Positions 43,789-52,604 are shown, counted from the stretch's first letter. The stretch is DNA of 64,000 nt from Oleispira sp963933055 (GCA_963933055.1 CAWVSY010000013.1:1-64000), one strand, 5' to 3'. Translations and numbers: made by a program. Notes: generated by a model not told the origin, from the sequence alone.

Positions 43789-45945
43789 ATGAGTTTCGAT
43801 GCCGATGAAGAGATCCTGCAAGACTTCCTGGTTGAGGCTGGAGAAATCTTAGAGCTTCTTTCTGAACAGCTTGTAGATCTAGAGCAACGCCCCGATGATT
43901 ATGATTTATTAAATGCAATCTTCCGTGGGTTCCATACTGTTAAAGGGGGCGCTGGTTTTTTACAGCTCAATCCTTTAGTTGACTGTTGTCATGAAGCGGA
44001 AAATGTTTTTGATATTTTACGTAACGGTAAGCGAAGAGTAACGTCCGATTTAATGGATGTCATCTTGCAGGCTTTAGATACTGTTAATGAAATGTTTGAA
44101 GCGGTTCGTAATGGCCAAGCTCCAGAGCCCGCAACCCCTGAATTATTAGCCACCTTAAATACCTTAGCTCGGCCAGAAAGTCAGGATGCACCTGCCGCAG
44201 AAGCGGTAGCTCCTGAGCCGGTTGCACCAGCAGCATCTGCTGAAGATTCAGCCCCCGCAGACGAATCTGAAGACATCACGGATGATGAATTTGAGCAACT
44301 GCTTGATGCACTTGATGGCAGTGAGCCTGCTGCAGAGACTAGCGCAGATTCTGGTTTAGGCGATGATGGTATTTTCTTTGACGTGAGCGATGAGCCTGCG
44401 GCAGCAGAAACTAATGATGAAATAACAGAAGATGAATTTGAAGCATTATTAGATCAAATTCATGGGTCCGGCAAAGGGGCGACTCCAGCGGCGGCTGAAG
44501 AAGCACCATCAAATAGTAATGCGCCTTCGGGTGGCGACGATTTAATTACTGATTCAGAGTTTGAGGATCTGCTCGATCGTTTGCATGGAAAGGGCACAAA
44601 TCCTGCGGCGAGTACGGCGAAAACTGCTGAAGAAGCGGCCCCTGCAAAAGTAGAAGCACCGAAGGCAGAAGCACCTAAAGCTTCCGCTCCTGTTGCTAAA
44701 CCTAGTGCTCCTATTGCAGATAAGCCTAAGCCTCCAAGCAAGGCTGCTGATGCTCCGCCAGCGGCAGAGACAACGGTTCGTGTTGATACAAAGCGCCTTG
44801 ACGACATTATGAATATGGTTGGCGAATTAGTGCTTGTTCGTAATCGTTTAGTTCGCTTAGGTTTAAATAGCAACGATGAATCAATGCAGAAAGCGGTATC
44901 GAATCTCGATGTAGTTACCGCTGATTTACAGTCTTCTGTGATGAAAACACGAATGCAGCCAATTAAGAAAGTATTTGGTCGCTTCCCTCGAGTTGTACGA
45001 GATCTAGCGCGCTCGTTAAAGAAAGAAATTAATTTAGAATTACGCGGTGAAGAAACAGATTTGGATAAGAATCTGGTTGAGGCATTAGCGGATCCACTGG
45101 TTCACTTGGTGCGAAATGCGGTCGATCATGGTGTTGAAATGCCTGACAAACGCGAAGCGGCGGGTAAATCTCGTGTGGGTGTCGTGGTATTAGCTGCCGA
45201 GCAAGAAGGCGATCATATTCTATTATCGATAGAAGATGATGGTGGCGGTATGGATGCCGATGTATTGCGCAATAAAGCCGTTGAAAAAGGCATGATGGAG
45301 CAAGATGCAGCTGATCGTTTAACCGATAATGAATGTTACAACCTAATTTTTGCTCCAGGGTTTTCAACCAAAGAAGTTATTTCTGATGTATCGGGTCGTG
45401 GCGTGGGAATGGATGTTGTTAAAACAAAAATTACCCAATTGAACGGTACGTTAAATATTGATTCGAGCTTAGGGAAAGGCACGCGCATTGAAATTAAAGT
45501 TCCTTTAACTTTGGCAATTATGCCGACGTTAATGGTGATGTTAAAAGACCAAGCGTTTGCCTTCCCGTTAGTCAGCGTTAATGAAATATTCCATTTGGAC
45601 TTGTCTCAAACCAATGTGGTTGATGGCCAAGAAGTGATTGTTGTACGAGATAAAGCAATTCCACTATTTCATTTGAAGCGTTGGTTAGTAAAAGGAGAGT
45701 CTCATTCTAAAGTCGATGATAGCGCCCATGTATTAGTCGTTTCCATTGGTAATCAGCGAGCGGGATTTGTTGTTGACCAATTAATTGGTCAAGAAGAAGT
45801 TGTCATTAAACCCTTGGGGGCCATGTTGCACGGGACCGCTGGGATTTCAGGAGCAACGATTACTGGTGATGGTCGTATTGCGCTTATTTTGGATGTGCCT
45901 AGCATGTTACAGCATTATTCGGCACGCCAACTTACCGCTGCTTAA
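43789..45945 (+). CDS. cheA: Chemotaxis histidine kinase CheA (main cluster)
   Basis: A 718-residue CheA. P1/Hpt has phosphorylated His49 in FRGFHTVKGGAGFLQL. There is no obvious P2. Instead a long acidic Ala/Pro/Glu linker (about 125-325) contains three copies of an IT(D/E)xEFExLLDxLHG-like motif at residues ~163, 212 and 253, then a Lys/Pro/Ala stretch. P3 is VDTKRLDDIMNMVGEL, and the P4 boxes are HLVRNAVDHGVE, DDGGGM and SGRGVGMDVV, followed by P5. It is the phosphodonor of CheY (42593) and CheB (45962). In polar-flagellum systems the linker is also where array-positioning proteins dock, an inference here. Confidence 0.95.
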   Translation: MSFDADEEILQDFLVEAGEILELLSEQLVDLEQRPDDYDLLNAIFRGFHTVKGGAGFLQLNPLVDCCHEAENVFDILRNGKRRVTSDLMDVILQALDTVNEMFEAVRNGQAPEPATPELLATLNTLARPESQDAPAAEAVAPEPVAPAASAEDSAPADESEDITDDEFEQLLDALDGSEPAAETSADSGLGDDGIFFDVSDEPAAAETNDEITEDEFEALLDQIHGSGKGATPAAAEEAPSNSNAPSGGDDLITDSEFEDLLDRLHGKGTNPAASTAKTAEEAAPAKVEAPKAEAPKASAPVAKPSAPIADKPKPPSKAADAPPAAETTVRVDTKRLDDIMNMVGELVLVRNRLVRLGLNSNDESMQKAVSNLDVVTADLQSSVMKTRMQPIKKVFGRFPRVVRDLARSLKKEINLELRGEETDLDKNLVEALADPLVHLVRNAVDHGVEMPDKREAAGKSRVGVVVLAAEQEGDHILLSIEDDGGGMDADVLRNKAVEKGMMEQDAADRLTDNECYNLIFAPGFSTKEVISDVSGRGVGMDVVKTKITQLNGTLNIDSSLGKGTRIEIKVPLTLAIMPTLMVMLKDQAFAFPLVSVNEIFHLDLSQTNVVDGQEVIVVRDKAIPLFHLKRWLVKGESHSKVDDSAHVLVVSIGNQRAGFVVDQLIGQEEVVIKPLGAMLHGTAGISGATITGDGRIALILDVPSMLQHYSARQLTAA

Positions 45946-45961
45946 AGGATGACCTTTTACC

Positions 45962-47092
45962 ATGACACTATCCACAAAAATCAAGGTATTGGTTGTTGAT
46001 GATTCAGGTTTCTTTCAGCGTCGAGTGACTGAAATCATCAATGCAGATCCACGCTTAGAAGTCATTGGAACGGCCAATAATGGCATTGAGGGCATTGATA
46101 AAGCCGCGGCATTAAAACCCGATGTCATTACCATGGATTATGAAATGCCGATGATGGATGGTGTGACAGCCGTTCGTCAAATCATGAAAGATAATCCAAC
46201 ACCGGTTCTTATGTTTTCGTCTTTAAGTTATGAAGGCGCTCGCATTACGTTGGATGCTTTAGAGGCTGGAGCTGTTGATTTTCTTGCTAAACAGTTTGAT
46301 GCAATCGCTGCCTCTGAAGCTACTTTGCACAAAGTATTAACCGATCGCATTTGTCAGGTAGCCGCTTCTGGCAAAAAGAAAACGATTAGAACTCCAGTCT
46401 CTTCAGTTCCAAGAACCGCGCCTACTCATAGTAGTACTGCATCTGGCAGTGTCGCCTCTAAAAAGTTGGATGCAGCGACTGCTCATGTCCCTGTTGCTAG
46501 CGTATCGATTGCAAAATCACTGCGTCATGTTGAGGTCGTTATTATTGGCACGTCAACGGGGGGGCCAGCGGCACTGCAAACCGTTTTTAAAAATATTCCT
46601 GCCGGTTTTTCTAAGCCCATAGTCATTGTTCAGCATATGCCAGGGTCATTTACCAAGGCATTTGCCGAGCGTTTAAATAAATTATCACCGCTCACTGTGA
46701 GTGAAGCGGCTGATGGTGATAAATTGAAACCTGGCCATGTTTATGTCGCGCCTGGTGGCATGCAGCTTATGGTCGATAAGCGTAATGGTGGCTCAATTCA
46801 TATTCATGAAAGTGATAATCGAGTGACCTATCGCCCGAGTGTGGATATCGCCTTAGCGTCTGCCGCCAAACATTTTGGTCGTAATGCTTTGGCCGTTATT
46901 CTTACGGGCATGGGATCAGATGGTAAAGAAGGTGCGCAGTTATTAAAACAAGCGGGTGGTACGGTTTGGGCTCAGGATGAGGCCAGTTGTGTCATTTATG
47001 GGATGCCTATGGCGATTGTAAAAGCTGGACTTGCGGCAAAAATTTTGCCACTTGATGATATAGGTCCGCACATTTCTAATGAGGTCAGCTGA
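45962..47092 (+). CDS. cheB: Receptor methylesterase CheB (main cluster)
   Basis: A 376-residue CheB: receiver (about 1-125, ITMDYEMPMMDG), a Ser/Thr/Pro/Lys-rich linker (about 135-185), and the methylesterase domain with Ser198 (IGTSTGGPAAL), the following IVQHMP histidine and GMGSDGKEG aspartate. The linker is longer than in the paralogue at 26448. No cheR accompanies it here; in Pseudomonas the partner cheR is elsewhere on the chromosome. The stop overlaps the motC start by one base. Confidence 0.95.
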   Translation: MTLSTKIKVLVVDDSGFFQRRVTEIINADPRLEVIGTANNGIEGIDKAAALKPDVITMDYEMPMMDGVTAVRQIMKDNPTPVLMFSSLSYEGARITLDALEAGAVDFLAKQFDAIAASEATLHKVLTDRICQVAASGKKKTIRTPVSSVPRTAPTHSSTASGSVASKKLDAATAHVPVASVSIAKSLRHVEVVIIGTSTGGPAALQTVFKNIPAGFSKPIVIVQHMPGSFTKAFAERLNKLSPLTVSEAADGDKLKPGHVYVAPGGMQLMVDKRNGGSIHIHESDNRVTYRPSVDIALASAAKHFGRNALAVILTGMGSDGKEGAQLLKQAGGTVWAQDEASCVIYGMPMAIVKAGLAAKILPLDDIGPHISNEVS

Positions 47093-47832
47093 TGGATCGG
47101 CTTGTCATACTGGTACTCTTTGGAGCAATAGCCAGTGTTATTTCTGGCCACCTTCTAGAGGGAGGTTCATTAACCTCTCTTTGGAATGGCCCTGCTTTAT
47201 TAATCGTTTTTGTCGGCTCAATATTAGCCACAATCGTACAAACCCCTATGTATATGGGTGTTCGCGCACTTAAGTTACTGTCTTGGTTAATTTCCCCTCC
47301 TAATGAATCACTTGATCAATTATTAACAAAATTAACCACGTGCAGTAATGCTTATCGAAAAGATGGCGTTTTGGGATTAGACCGCATTGCTCAAACAGAA
47401 ACCGACCCGGTGATGAAGCGCGCCTTGGTGATGCTCGCAGATGGTCAGCCTCCTGATGCAATTGAGCATAGCATTCGTTTAGAAATTGAAACCCATCATG
47501 AAAAAGATATGTACGCTGCTGAAGTATTCGATAACTTAGGGGCTTATTTACCAACTCTTGGCATTGTGGGCGCTGTTTTAGGCTTGATGCAAGTATTATC
47601 AAACTTAGACCAAGCAGAAGAATTAGGTCGTGGTATCGCAACGGCATTTGTGGCTACATTTTATGGCGTTGGTGCCGCTAACTTAATAGCCATTCCAATT
47701 GCTGGTCGTTTACGCTCTTTTATTCAACGACGTACCCGCTACCACAAAGCAATGATGGTGGGTGTTATGGCAATGCGTGAAGGTATTAATCCACAGTTAA
47801 TTCGCTATCGTCTAGAAGGTATGGATTTATGA
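47092..47832 (+). CDS. motC: Flagellar stator protein MotC (MotA family)
   Basis: A 246-residue MotA-type stator subunit with four membrane helices (first LVILVLFGAIASVISGHLL; the pair around 150-200 includes LPTLGIVGAVLGLMQVL and GIATAFVATFYGVGAANLIA). The cytoplasmic loop holds the charged residues that contact FliG. It pairs with MotD. In Pseudomonas MotC/MotD is the stator required for swarming, and MotA/MotB lies elsewhere. Confidence 0.94.
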   Translation: MDRLVILVLFGAIASVISGHLLEGGSLTSLWNGPALLIVFVGSILATIVQTPMYMGVRALKLLSWLISPPNESLDQLLTKLTTCSNAYRKDGVLGLDRIAQTETDPVMKRALVMLADGQPPDAIEHSIRLEIETHHEKDMYAAEVFDNLGAYLPTLGIVGAVLGLMQVLSNLDQAEELGRGIATAFVATFYGVGAANLIAIPIAGRLRSFIQRRTRYHKAMMVGVMAMREGINPQLIRYRLEGMDL

Positions 47833-48533
47833 GTCATGAGCAGGGTCCAGATAAACATCGTTGGTTGATCTCTTATGCCGATTATATGACCTTGTTATGT
47901 GCTTTTTTTATCATGATGTATAGCGTTGAATTATTGGATGAAAATCAATACAAAGCCGTCCAAGAAGCACTTGATGGCATGTTTACAGATAATGCGCAGC
48001 AATTACTTCCTCAGCCAGAAAATTCTACGACGGTATTAGATCATAATAACGGCATCATGCCGCTGTATGAAACGATTACTCAGCAGCTTCAAGTTTTTAT
48101 CGATAGCAATGAGCTTGTGGTTGAGCAAGAAGGCGAGTGGATAAAAATTCGTTTAAAGGCCGATACGTTATTTCCATCCGGCGGCTGGGAAATTAGTGAT
48201 GAAATGATGGATTTACTAGAGCAGATCGCAATGACGATTCGACCGATTCCTAATGAAATTAATGTCGAAGGTCATACTGATGATGTGCCCATCAGCAGTG
48301 CTCGAGTCGTCAGTAACTGGGATTTGTCGGCATTAAGGGCAGTCGCCGTGGTACGAGCTTTTGAATTATTTGGCATTGCACCGCAAAGAATGGCGGCGAT
48401 GGGGTTTTCTTATCATAAACCGATTTTTGCCAATAATAGTGATGAACATCGTTTAGCAAATCGACGAGTAGAAATATTAATTAAGCAAGGTGGTATGAAT
48501 CAACCTTGGGCGAGAGAGGAAAATATCGAATGA
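47829..48533 (+). CDS. motD: Flagellar stator protein MotD (MotB family)
   Basis: A 234-residue MotB-type subunit. The N-terminal membrane helix carries the proton-binding Asp18 (ISYADYMTLLCAFFIMMYS). The C-terminal OmpA-like peptidoglycan-binding domain has NVEGHTDDVPI and the LANRRVEILI motif. It overlaps motC by 4 nt and closes the stator pair. A 61-nt gap precedes parC. Confidence 0.94.
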   Translation: MSHEQGPDKHRWLISYADYMTLLCAFFIMMYSVELLDENQYKAVQEALDGMFTDNAQQLLPQPENSTTVLDHNNGIMPLYETITQQLQVFIDSNELVVEQEGEWIKIRLKADTLFPSGGWEISDEMMDLLEQIAMTIRPIPNEINVEGHTDDVPISSARVVSNWDLSALRAVAVVRAFELFGIAPQRMAAMGFSYHKPIFANNSDEHRLANRRVEILIKQGGMNQPWAREENIE

Positions 48534-48594
48534 GCACAAAAATTGCAGTGTTTCGGTATTACTTGTCTCGGTGTCAAAATAAAGGTGGCATAAA

Positions 48595-49395
48595 GTGCGA
48601 ATTTGGTCGATAGCAAATCAGAAAGGTGGTGTTGGTAAAACAACCTCCGTAGTCTCACTAGGCGGTTTGCTAGCCGAGCGTGGCGCGCGAGTATTGTTGA
48701 TTGATCTAGACCCACACGGTTCTTTGACCAGTTATTTTCGTTATGATCCTGATAGTCTTGAAACAAGTTTATACGATTTGTTTTTTGAACAGCGCTGTAA
48801 AAATCTGGATTATATTCATAAAGTAATAAAACCGACATCTCGTAAAGGGGTCGATTTATTGCCGGCAACGACCGCCCTTGCCACCCTAGAGCGGCAAGTA
48901 AGCGGCCAAGATGGTATGGGATTAGTCATTGCAAAAACTCTGGCTCAATTGTGGGATGATTATGATTATGCCTTATTGGATACGCCACCTATTTTAGGGG
49001 TGTTATTGGTTAATGCGTTAGCGGCTTGTCAGCGCCTCGTTATTCCAACCCAAACAGAGTATCTTGCTTTAAAAGGGCTTGAGAGAATGGTGCATACTCT
49101 GAAAATGGTAATGTCTTCACAGAATCGACAGCTTCCTTTTACCATCGTTCCAACATTGTTCGATCGCCGAACTCAGGCATCTTTAAAAACGCTGAAAGAA
49201 ATGCGCCAGCTGTATCCTGATCATCTTTGGAAAGAAGCCATCCCGATTGATACCAAATTCCGAGATGCGAGCCATGAAGGGTTGTTCCCTAATGAAATGG
49301 ATCGTTTATCGCGAGGTGTGCGTGCGTATCGCCATTTATTATCCGAGCTGGATCAGATGGAGGAGGCGAAACATGAGCGCTCAATCGCACAATAA
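48595..49395 (+). CDS. parC: ParA-like ATPase ParC, polar positioning of chemotaxis arrays
   Basis: A 266-residue ParA/Soj ATPase with GTG start at 48595. The deviant Walker A is at residues 7-16 (QKGGVGKTTS), with the switch motifs LLIDLDPHGSL and LLDTPPILGV. No DNA-binding helix-turn-helix is at the N-terminus. Its place after motD and before a CheW-like ParP matches the ParC/ParP system that localises chemosensory arrays to the cell pole in Vibrio and Pseudomonas. The last 23 nt overlap the next small gene. Confidence 0.9.
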   Translation: MRIWSIANQKGGVGKTTSVVSLGGLLAERGARVLLIDLDPHGSLTSYFRYDPDSLETSLYDLFFEQRCKNLDYIHKVIKPTSRKGVDLLPATTALATLERQVSGQDGMGLVIAKTLAQLWDDYDYALLDTPPILGVLLVNALAACQRLVIPTQTEYLALKGLERMVHTLKMVMSSQNRQLPFTIVPTLFDRRTQASLKTLKEMRQLYPDHLWKEAIPIDTKFRDASHEGLFPNEMDRLSRGVRAYRHLLSELDQMEEAKHERSIAQ

Positions 49396-49681
49396 CCAAC
49401 ATATCATCACGGGTTATTTAGATACGCTATTGGTTGATAATTTTATTTGGGACGAGAAATTAGCACGGGCTATTAATGCGCCCATTCGTCCACAAGATAC
49501 GATCAACAAAGAAAAATGCTTGTCTGTCACAGAACGTTTTGGCAGTGGCACGAGTACGCAAAAGTATGTGCATCTTTTAAGAGGATTGAGCCTTGTTCAA
49601 AAACTTCCTTCGTGTCGAGTTAAAAAGGTTCTATTAAATAGCTGCCGACCCTTGGCGGCAGAGGTGATGACTTGTGACTGA
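49373..49681 (+). CDS. Small unrecognised protein between parC and parP
   Basis: A 102-residue open frame I cannot assign to a family. ATG 49373 has a strong AGGAGG ribosome site 7 nt upstream, inside the end of parC. The frame overlaps parC by 23 nt and the next gene by 8 nt, so it looks translationally coupled and real. Residues 14-20 (GYLDTLL) resemble NYLDQLL near residue 30 of the ParP homologue that follows. The rest is basic with four cysteines and no membrane segment. It may be a partner in array positioning or a diverged partial duplicate of the ParP N-terminus; both are inferences. Confidence 0.6.
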   Translation: MSAQSHNNQHIITGYLDTLLVDNFIWDEKLARAINAPIRPQDTINKEKCLSVTERFGSGTSTQKYVHLLRGLSLVQKLPSCRVKKVLLNSCRPLAAEVMTCD

Positions 49682-50510
49682 GTTTTTGAATAGGCAAGGT
49701 GATCAGCCCTCAAAACCTCAGGCAATTAAAGAAAATGTTGTCGAAGGCGTTTTGCAAAATTATTTGGATCAGTTACTGGTTACTGCAACACAGCCTCAGC
49801 GTGTCGAAAAAGCGATTCATATTCCTGATATTGATGATCAGGATGCGGTTAAATTAGAAGAAAAAATCGAAGCTGATGTTGTAGTGCCAGCAATAGAGAC
49901 TGAGGTCGTCAAAGTTGAGCGCATTAGTATTGCGACAGTGGCCGTTCAGCCTAAGACCGATAGTCTGGTAGAGAGCGCTAGCAATAATATTGCTGAGAGT
50001 ATCAGTACAGAAATTGAATCTGCTATTAAACAATCAATGTTAAAACTGACGGATCAAGAATCTTGGTCAAGCCAAGGCGTTGAGTGCTTACTTTTCAGTG
50101 TGGGTGGGTTAAAACTTGCGGTGCCTTTATTGCTTTTAGGCGGGGTGCATGAAGTAATTCCTGATAATGTAAAGCCATTAATTGGTCAGCCAAACTGGTA
50201 TTTAGGCCTTATTCATAGGGAAGATCAAAACTTGCAGGTCATTGATACAGCAAGTTTTATCATGCCAGAACGGGCTGAATCATTGGCGGAACAAGGGTAT
50301 AAATATTTAATTCAACTTGAAAAAAGCCCTTGGGCAATTGCTTGCCAATCTATTGACGATACTGTTCGGTTAGAAGCGTCAGAAATTAAGTGGCGTGGCG
50401 ATCGTGGAAAGCGAGTTTGGTTAGCTGGAACGGTTATTGAAAAGATGTGTGCCTTGATTGATGTGTCTGGGTTACTACAAAGAGTGGAGTCGAGTTGTAA
50501 GCCTGTTTAA
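49674..50510 (+). CDS. parP: CheW-domain array-positioning protein (ParP-like)
   Basis: A 278-residue protein with GTG start at 49674, overlapping the previous gene by 8 nt. The N-terminal ~130 residues are acidic and low in complexity, after the motif NYLDQLL. The C-terminal half is a degenerate CheW-like domain (ECLLFSVGGLKLAVPLLLLG and VHEVIPD). The segment GQPNWYLGLIHREDQNLQVI corresponds to the ParP/CheA interaction region. In Vibrio and Pseudomonas ParP binds ParC, CheA and receptors to keep arrays at the pole. Gene order supports this assignment. Confidence 0.82.
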   Translation: MTEFLNRQGDQPSKPQAIKENVVEGVLQNYLDQLLVTATQPQRVEKAIHIPDIDDQDAVKLEEKIEADVVVPAIETEVVKVERISIATVAVQPKTDSLVESASNNIAESISTEIESAIKQSMLKLTDQESWSSQGVECLLFSVGGLKLAVPLLLLGGVHEVIPDNVKPLIGQPNWYLGLIHREDQNLQVIDTASFIMPERAESLAEQGYKYLIQLEKSPWAIACQSIDDTVRLEASEIKWRGDRGKRVWLAGTVIEKMCALIDVSGLLQRVESSCKPV

Positions 50511-50528
50511 ATATATTTAATTTTAAGC

Positions 50529-50544
50529 TGGTACACTTTGTGCT
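50529..50544 (+). promoter_or_regulatory. Possible sigma-54 promoter of cheW
   Basis: TGGTACA-CTTT-GTGCT keeps GG-N10-GC and matches TGG-AC and TGC, with mismatches at the fourth, seventh and twelfth positions. It lies about 80 nt upstream of cheW in the only sizeable gap (113 nt) of this operon. Confidence 0.4.
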
Positions 50545-50623
50545 CTCTACTATAGTTAAGGAAGGTAAATTACATTTTTTGACGCGAGCCAATTAATCTG
50601 GCCTTTCTAATGAGGAATTTTTT

Positions 50624-51103
50624 ATGTCTGCAAATGCCACGAAAAGTGCAGAGGATCCAATTTTACAGTGGGCAATTTTTCGTTTAGAAAATGAGTCTTA
50701 CGGTATTAATGTGATGCAAGTACAAGAGGTTTTACGCTATACCGAGATAGCCCCAGTTCCTGGTGCGCCTCCGTATGTTTTAGGAATTATTAACCTTCGG
50801 GGTAATGTTGTTACTGTGATGGATACGCGATCAAGATTTGCGTTACCCCATGCAGAAACCACAGATCAAACTCGAATCGTTATTATCGAAGCGGAAAATC
50901 AAGTCGTTGGGATTTTAGTAGATGCGGTGGCTGAAGTTGTGTATTTACGACAGTCTGAAATTGAAACTACACCTAACGTTGGTAATGAAGAAAGCGCTAA
51001 ATTTATTCAAGGTGTTTGTCATAAAAATGATGAACTATTAATCTTGGTAGATCTAGAAAAGCTTATGACTGACGAGGAGTGGATGGAAATTTCTGGTTTT
51101 TAA
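50624..51103 (+). CDS. cheW: Chemotaxis coupling protein CheW (main cluster)
   Basis: A 159-residue CheW: WAIFRLENESYGINVMQVQE, PVPGAPPYVLGIINLRGNVV and GILVDAVAEVVYLRQSEIE are family signatures. It couples receptors to the CheA at 43789. TGAGGAATT lies upstream of the ATG. It is a paralogue of the CheW at 21760. Confidence 0.96.
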   Translation: MSANATKSAEDPILQWAIFRLENESYGINVMQVQEVLRYTEIAPVPGAPPYVLGIINLRGNVVTVMDTRSRFALPHAETTDQTRIVIIEAENQVVGILVDAVAEVVYLRQSEIETTPNVGNEESAKFIQGVCHKNDELLILVDLEKLMTDEEWMEISGF

Positions 51104-51125
51104 TCAGAAATAGGAGTTCGAAATC

Positions 51126-51518
51126 ATGTTGTCATTAACATCAATGTCGATGGTTCATTGGCTATTAATTAGCAATGGTTTGTTATTAGTAGCCACTGCG
51201 GCTGGTTTTTATTTAGTTAAACGCAAATACCAAAGCGATTTATTAAATTGGCAGCAGCAAACGCAAAAATTGAGACATGATTTAGAAGCGATGAACAAAA
51301 GTACGTTTGGCATCGGTCGATCTGTTAAAAAACTTGAACAGCGTTTAATTGAAAATGAGCGCAAGCCTGCGCTTGCATCATCTGATGAAGCTTTGTACCA
51401 ACAAGCACAGCGCTTGGTCGGCATGGGAGCTTCAGCTGATGATCTTGTATCTAGTTGCGGTGTTGCGAGGGCAGAAGCAGAGCTACTGGTCTCAATGAAT
51501 CGCCAGTTTGCGCATTAA
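51126..51518 (+). CDS. DUF2802 membrane-anchored protein
   Basis: A 130-residue protein with an N-terminal membrane helix (about 10-30, WLLISNGLLLVATAAGFYLV), a coiled coil (35-75), and a helical C-terminus (ALYQQAQRLVGMGASADDLV ... CGVARAEAELLVSMNRQF). It matches DUF2802, which regularly follows cheW in polar-flagellum chemotaxis operons. Its function is not known; the C-terminus looks like a small helix-turn-helix fold. It is the last gene of the flagellar/chemotaxis region. Confidence 0.85.
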   Translation: MLSLTSMSMVHWLLISNGLLLVATAAGFYLVKRKYQSDLLNWQQQTQKLRHDLEAMNKSTFGIGRSVKKLEQRLIENERKPALASSDEALYQQAQRLVGMGASADDLVSSCGVARAEAELLVSMNRQFAH

Positions 51519-51531
51519 TTTTATGTGTTCA

Positions 51532-51569
51532 TTACACTATACTGTTAGTATTTAGACGGTATAGTGTAA
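51532..51569. terminator. 11-bp hairpin at the end of the chemotaxis operon
   Basis: TTACACTATAC (51532-51542) and GTATAGTGTAA (51559-51569) are perfectly complementary around a 16-nt loop, starting 14 nt after the DUF2802 stop. Only a weak pyrimidine stretch follows. It probably marks the end of the long operon, although a dyad operator is possible. Confidence 0.5.
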
Positions 51570-51685
51570 CTTTCAGCGTTATTCTTTTTTCACCTCTTTA
51601 GATATCTTTTATTACAAAATAATCCGAGCTTCAGCTACAGACTTCCTATACTTGTTATATACAGGTATTAATTAGGAGACTCTTT

Positions 51686-51955
51686 ATGAAAGCGCTGAAA
51701 ACAGTGGGCTTATCGGCTTTGATTACTTTCATGATGGTATTGACAGCTCAGCGTTCAGATAACCAATCTTCTAGTCACAGATTCGTCAACCAGGCATGGC
51801 TAGCTAGCCAGATTTATAGCGCTGCTTTTAATGATGTTTCTCCAGGGTTTGATGACCTGTATGTGATTAAAACGCAAGATAAAGGCCGAGAGATCGTCAT
51901 TTATTGCAATACAACCTATTGCTATAAAAATCGTAATTCAATCATGACGACCTAA
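51686..51955 (+). CDS. Small exported protein of unknown function
   Basis: An 89-residue protein I do not recognise. The N-terminus is a signal-peptide-like segment (MKALKTVGLSALITFMMVLT) with likely cleavage near residue 21, leaving a ~68-residue mature protein. The C-terminal part has two cysteines four residues apart (IYCNTTYCYKN), which could form a disulfide in the periplasm. TTAGGAG is positioned well before the ATG. It stands alone between the chemotaxis operon and a leftward DUF962 gene. Confidence 0.6.
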   Translation: MKALKTVGLSALITFMMVLTAQRSDNQSSSHRFVNQAWLASQIYSAAFNDVSPGFDDLYVIKTQDKGREIVIYCNTTYCYKNRNSIMTT

Positions 51956-51992
51956 ATTTGTTTTAATACCTGATTATTTAACAGCCTGCCAT

Positions 51993-52469
51993 TTAATATT
52001 TCAGTCCAAAGCGACGATAAATAAATCCCATCAGCCAAGCAGGTCCTATCATCAGAAATTGCACATCTTTAAAGAAAGAAGGTTTTTTCCCTTCAAGATG
52101 ATGACCAATAAATTGGAATACCCATAAAATAATAAATAAAATCGTACAGGTTAAAGCCAGTGAGGCGACCTGTAAGCTTTCATACCAAGCAATCAGTCCA
52201 TAGCAGGCTAAGGTGAAAAGTATTAATCCGATCGATAACCGCGGAGATAACCGTATATAAAATCCAGCGATGAAGATGAACGCGAGTATCGACCAGTTCA
52301 GGCTTGGGTGAATGTTTAATAAAAACTCAGGAACGGGGATTGCCCAGACGAGTCCTAGAATGACTAGAAAGATTAAGGGCACACAAAGCCAATGAATTAA
52401 TTTATTGGTTTTGTTTTGGTGGCTATCGCCGTATTCGTTGAACCACTGATCGGGTGTTTTTTTCGACAT
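51993..52469 (-). CDS. DUF962 / Mpo1-like membrane protein
   Basis: A 158-residue integral membrane protein with about four hydrophobic helices. The N-terminal motif WFNEYGDSHQNKTNKLIHWL and the later FQFIGHHLEGKKPSFFKDVQ are hallmarks of DUF962, the family of yeast Mpo1, a dioxygenase acting on 2-hydroxy fatty acids. The conserved histidines (H17, H26 and those in GHHLEGK) are the presumed iron ligands. Whether the bacterial protein does the same chemistry is not established. It is transcribed divergently from the AraC-family gene. Confidence 0.85.
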   Translation of the reverse strand: MSKKTPDQWFNEYGDSHQNKTNKLIHWLCVPLIFLVILGLVWAIPVPEFLLNIHPSLNWSILAFIFIAGFYIRLSPRLSIGLILFTLACYGLIAWYESLQVASLALTCTILFIILWVFQFIGHHLEGKKPSFFKDVQFLMIGPAWLMGFIYRRFGLKY

Positions 52470-52604
52470 GTTGATTCTCTTCTCTTGTTATTGTGACTAT
52501 CAGCTTACGTGAATAATTCTTTCAAGACATTAACCTCTTAGGCCAGTATATTTGACCTAGAAAGACAGTTGGGTAGGTCCTATTGGTATGGAGAGTATTT
52601 TGCG

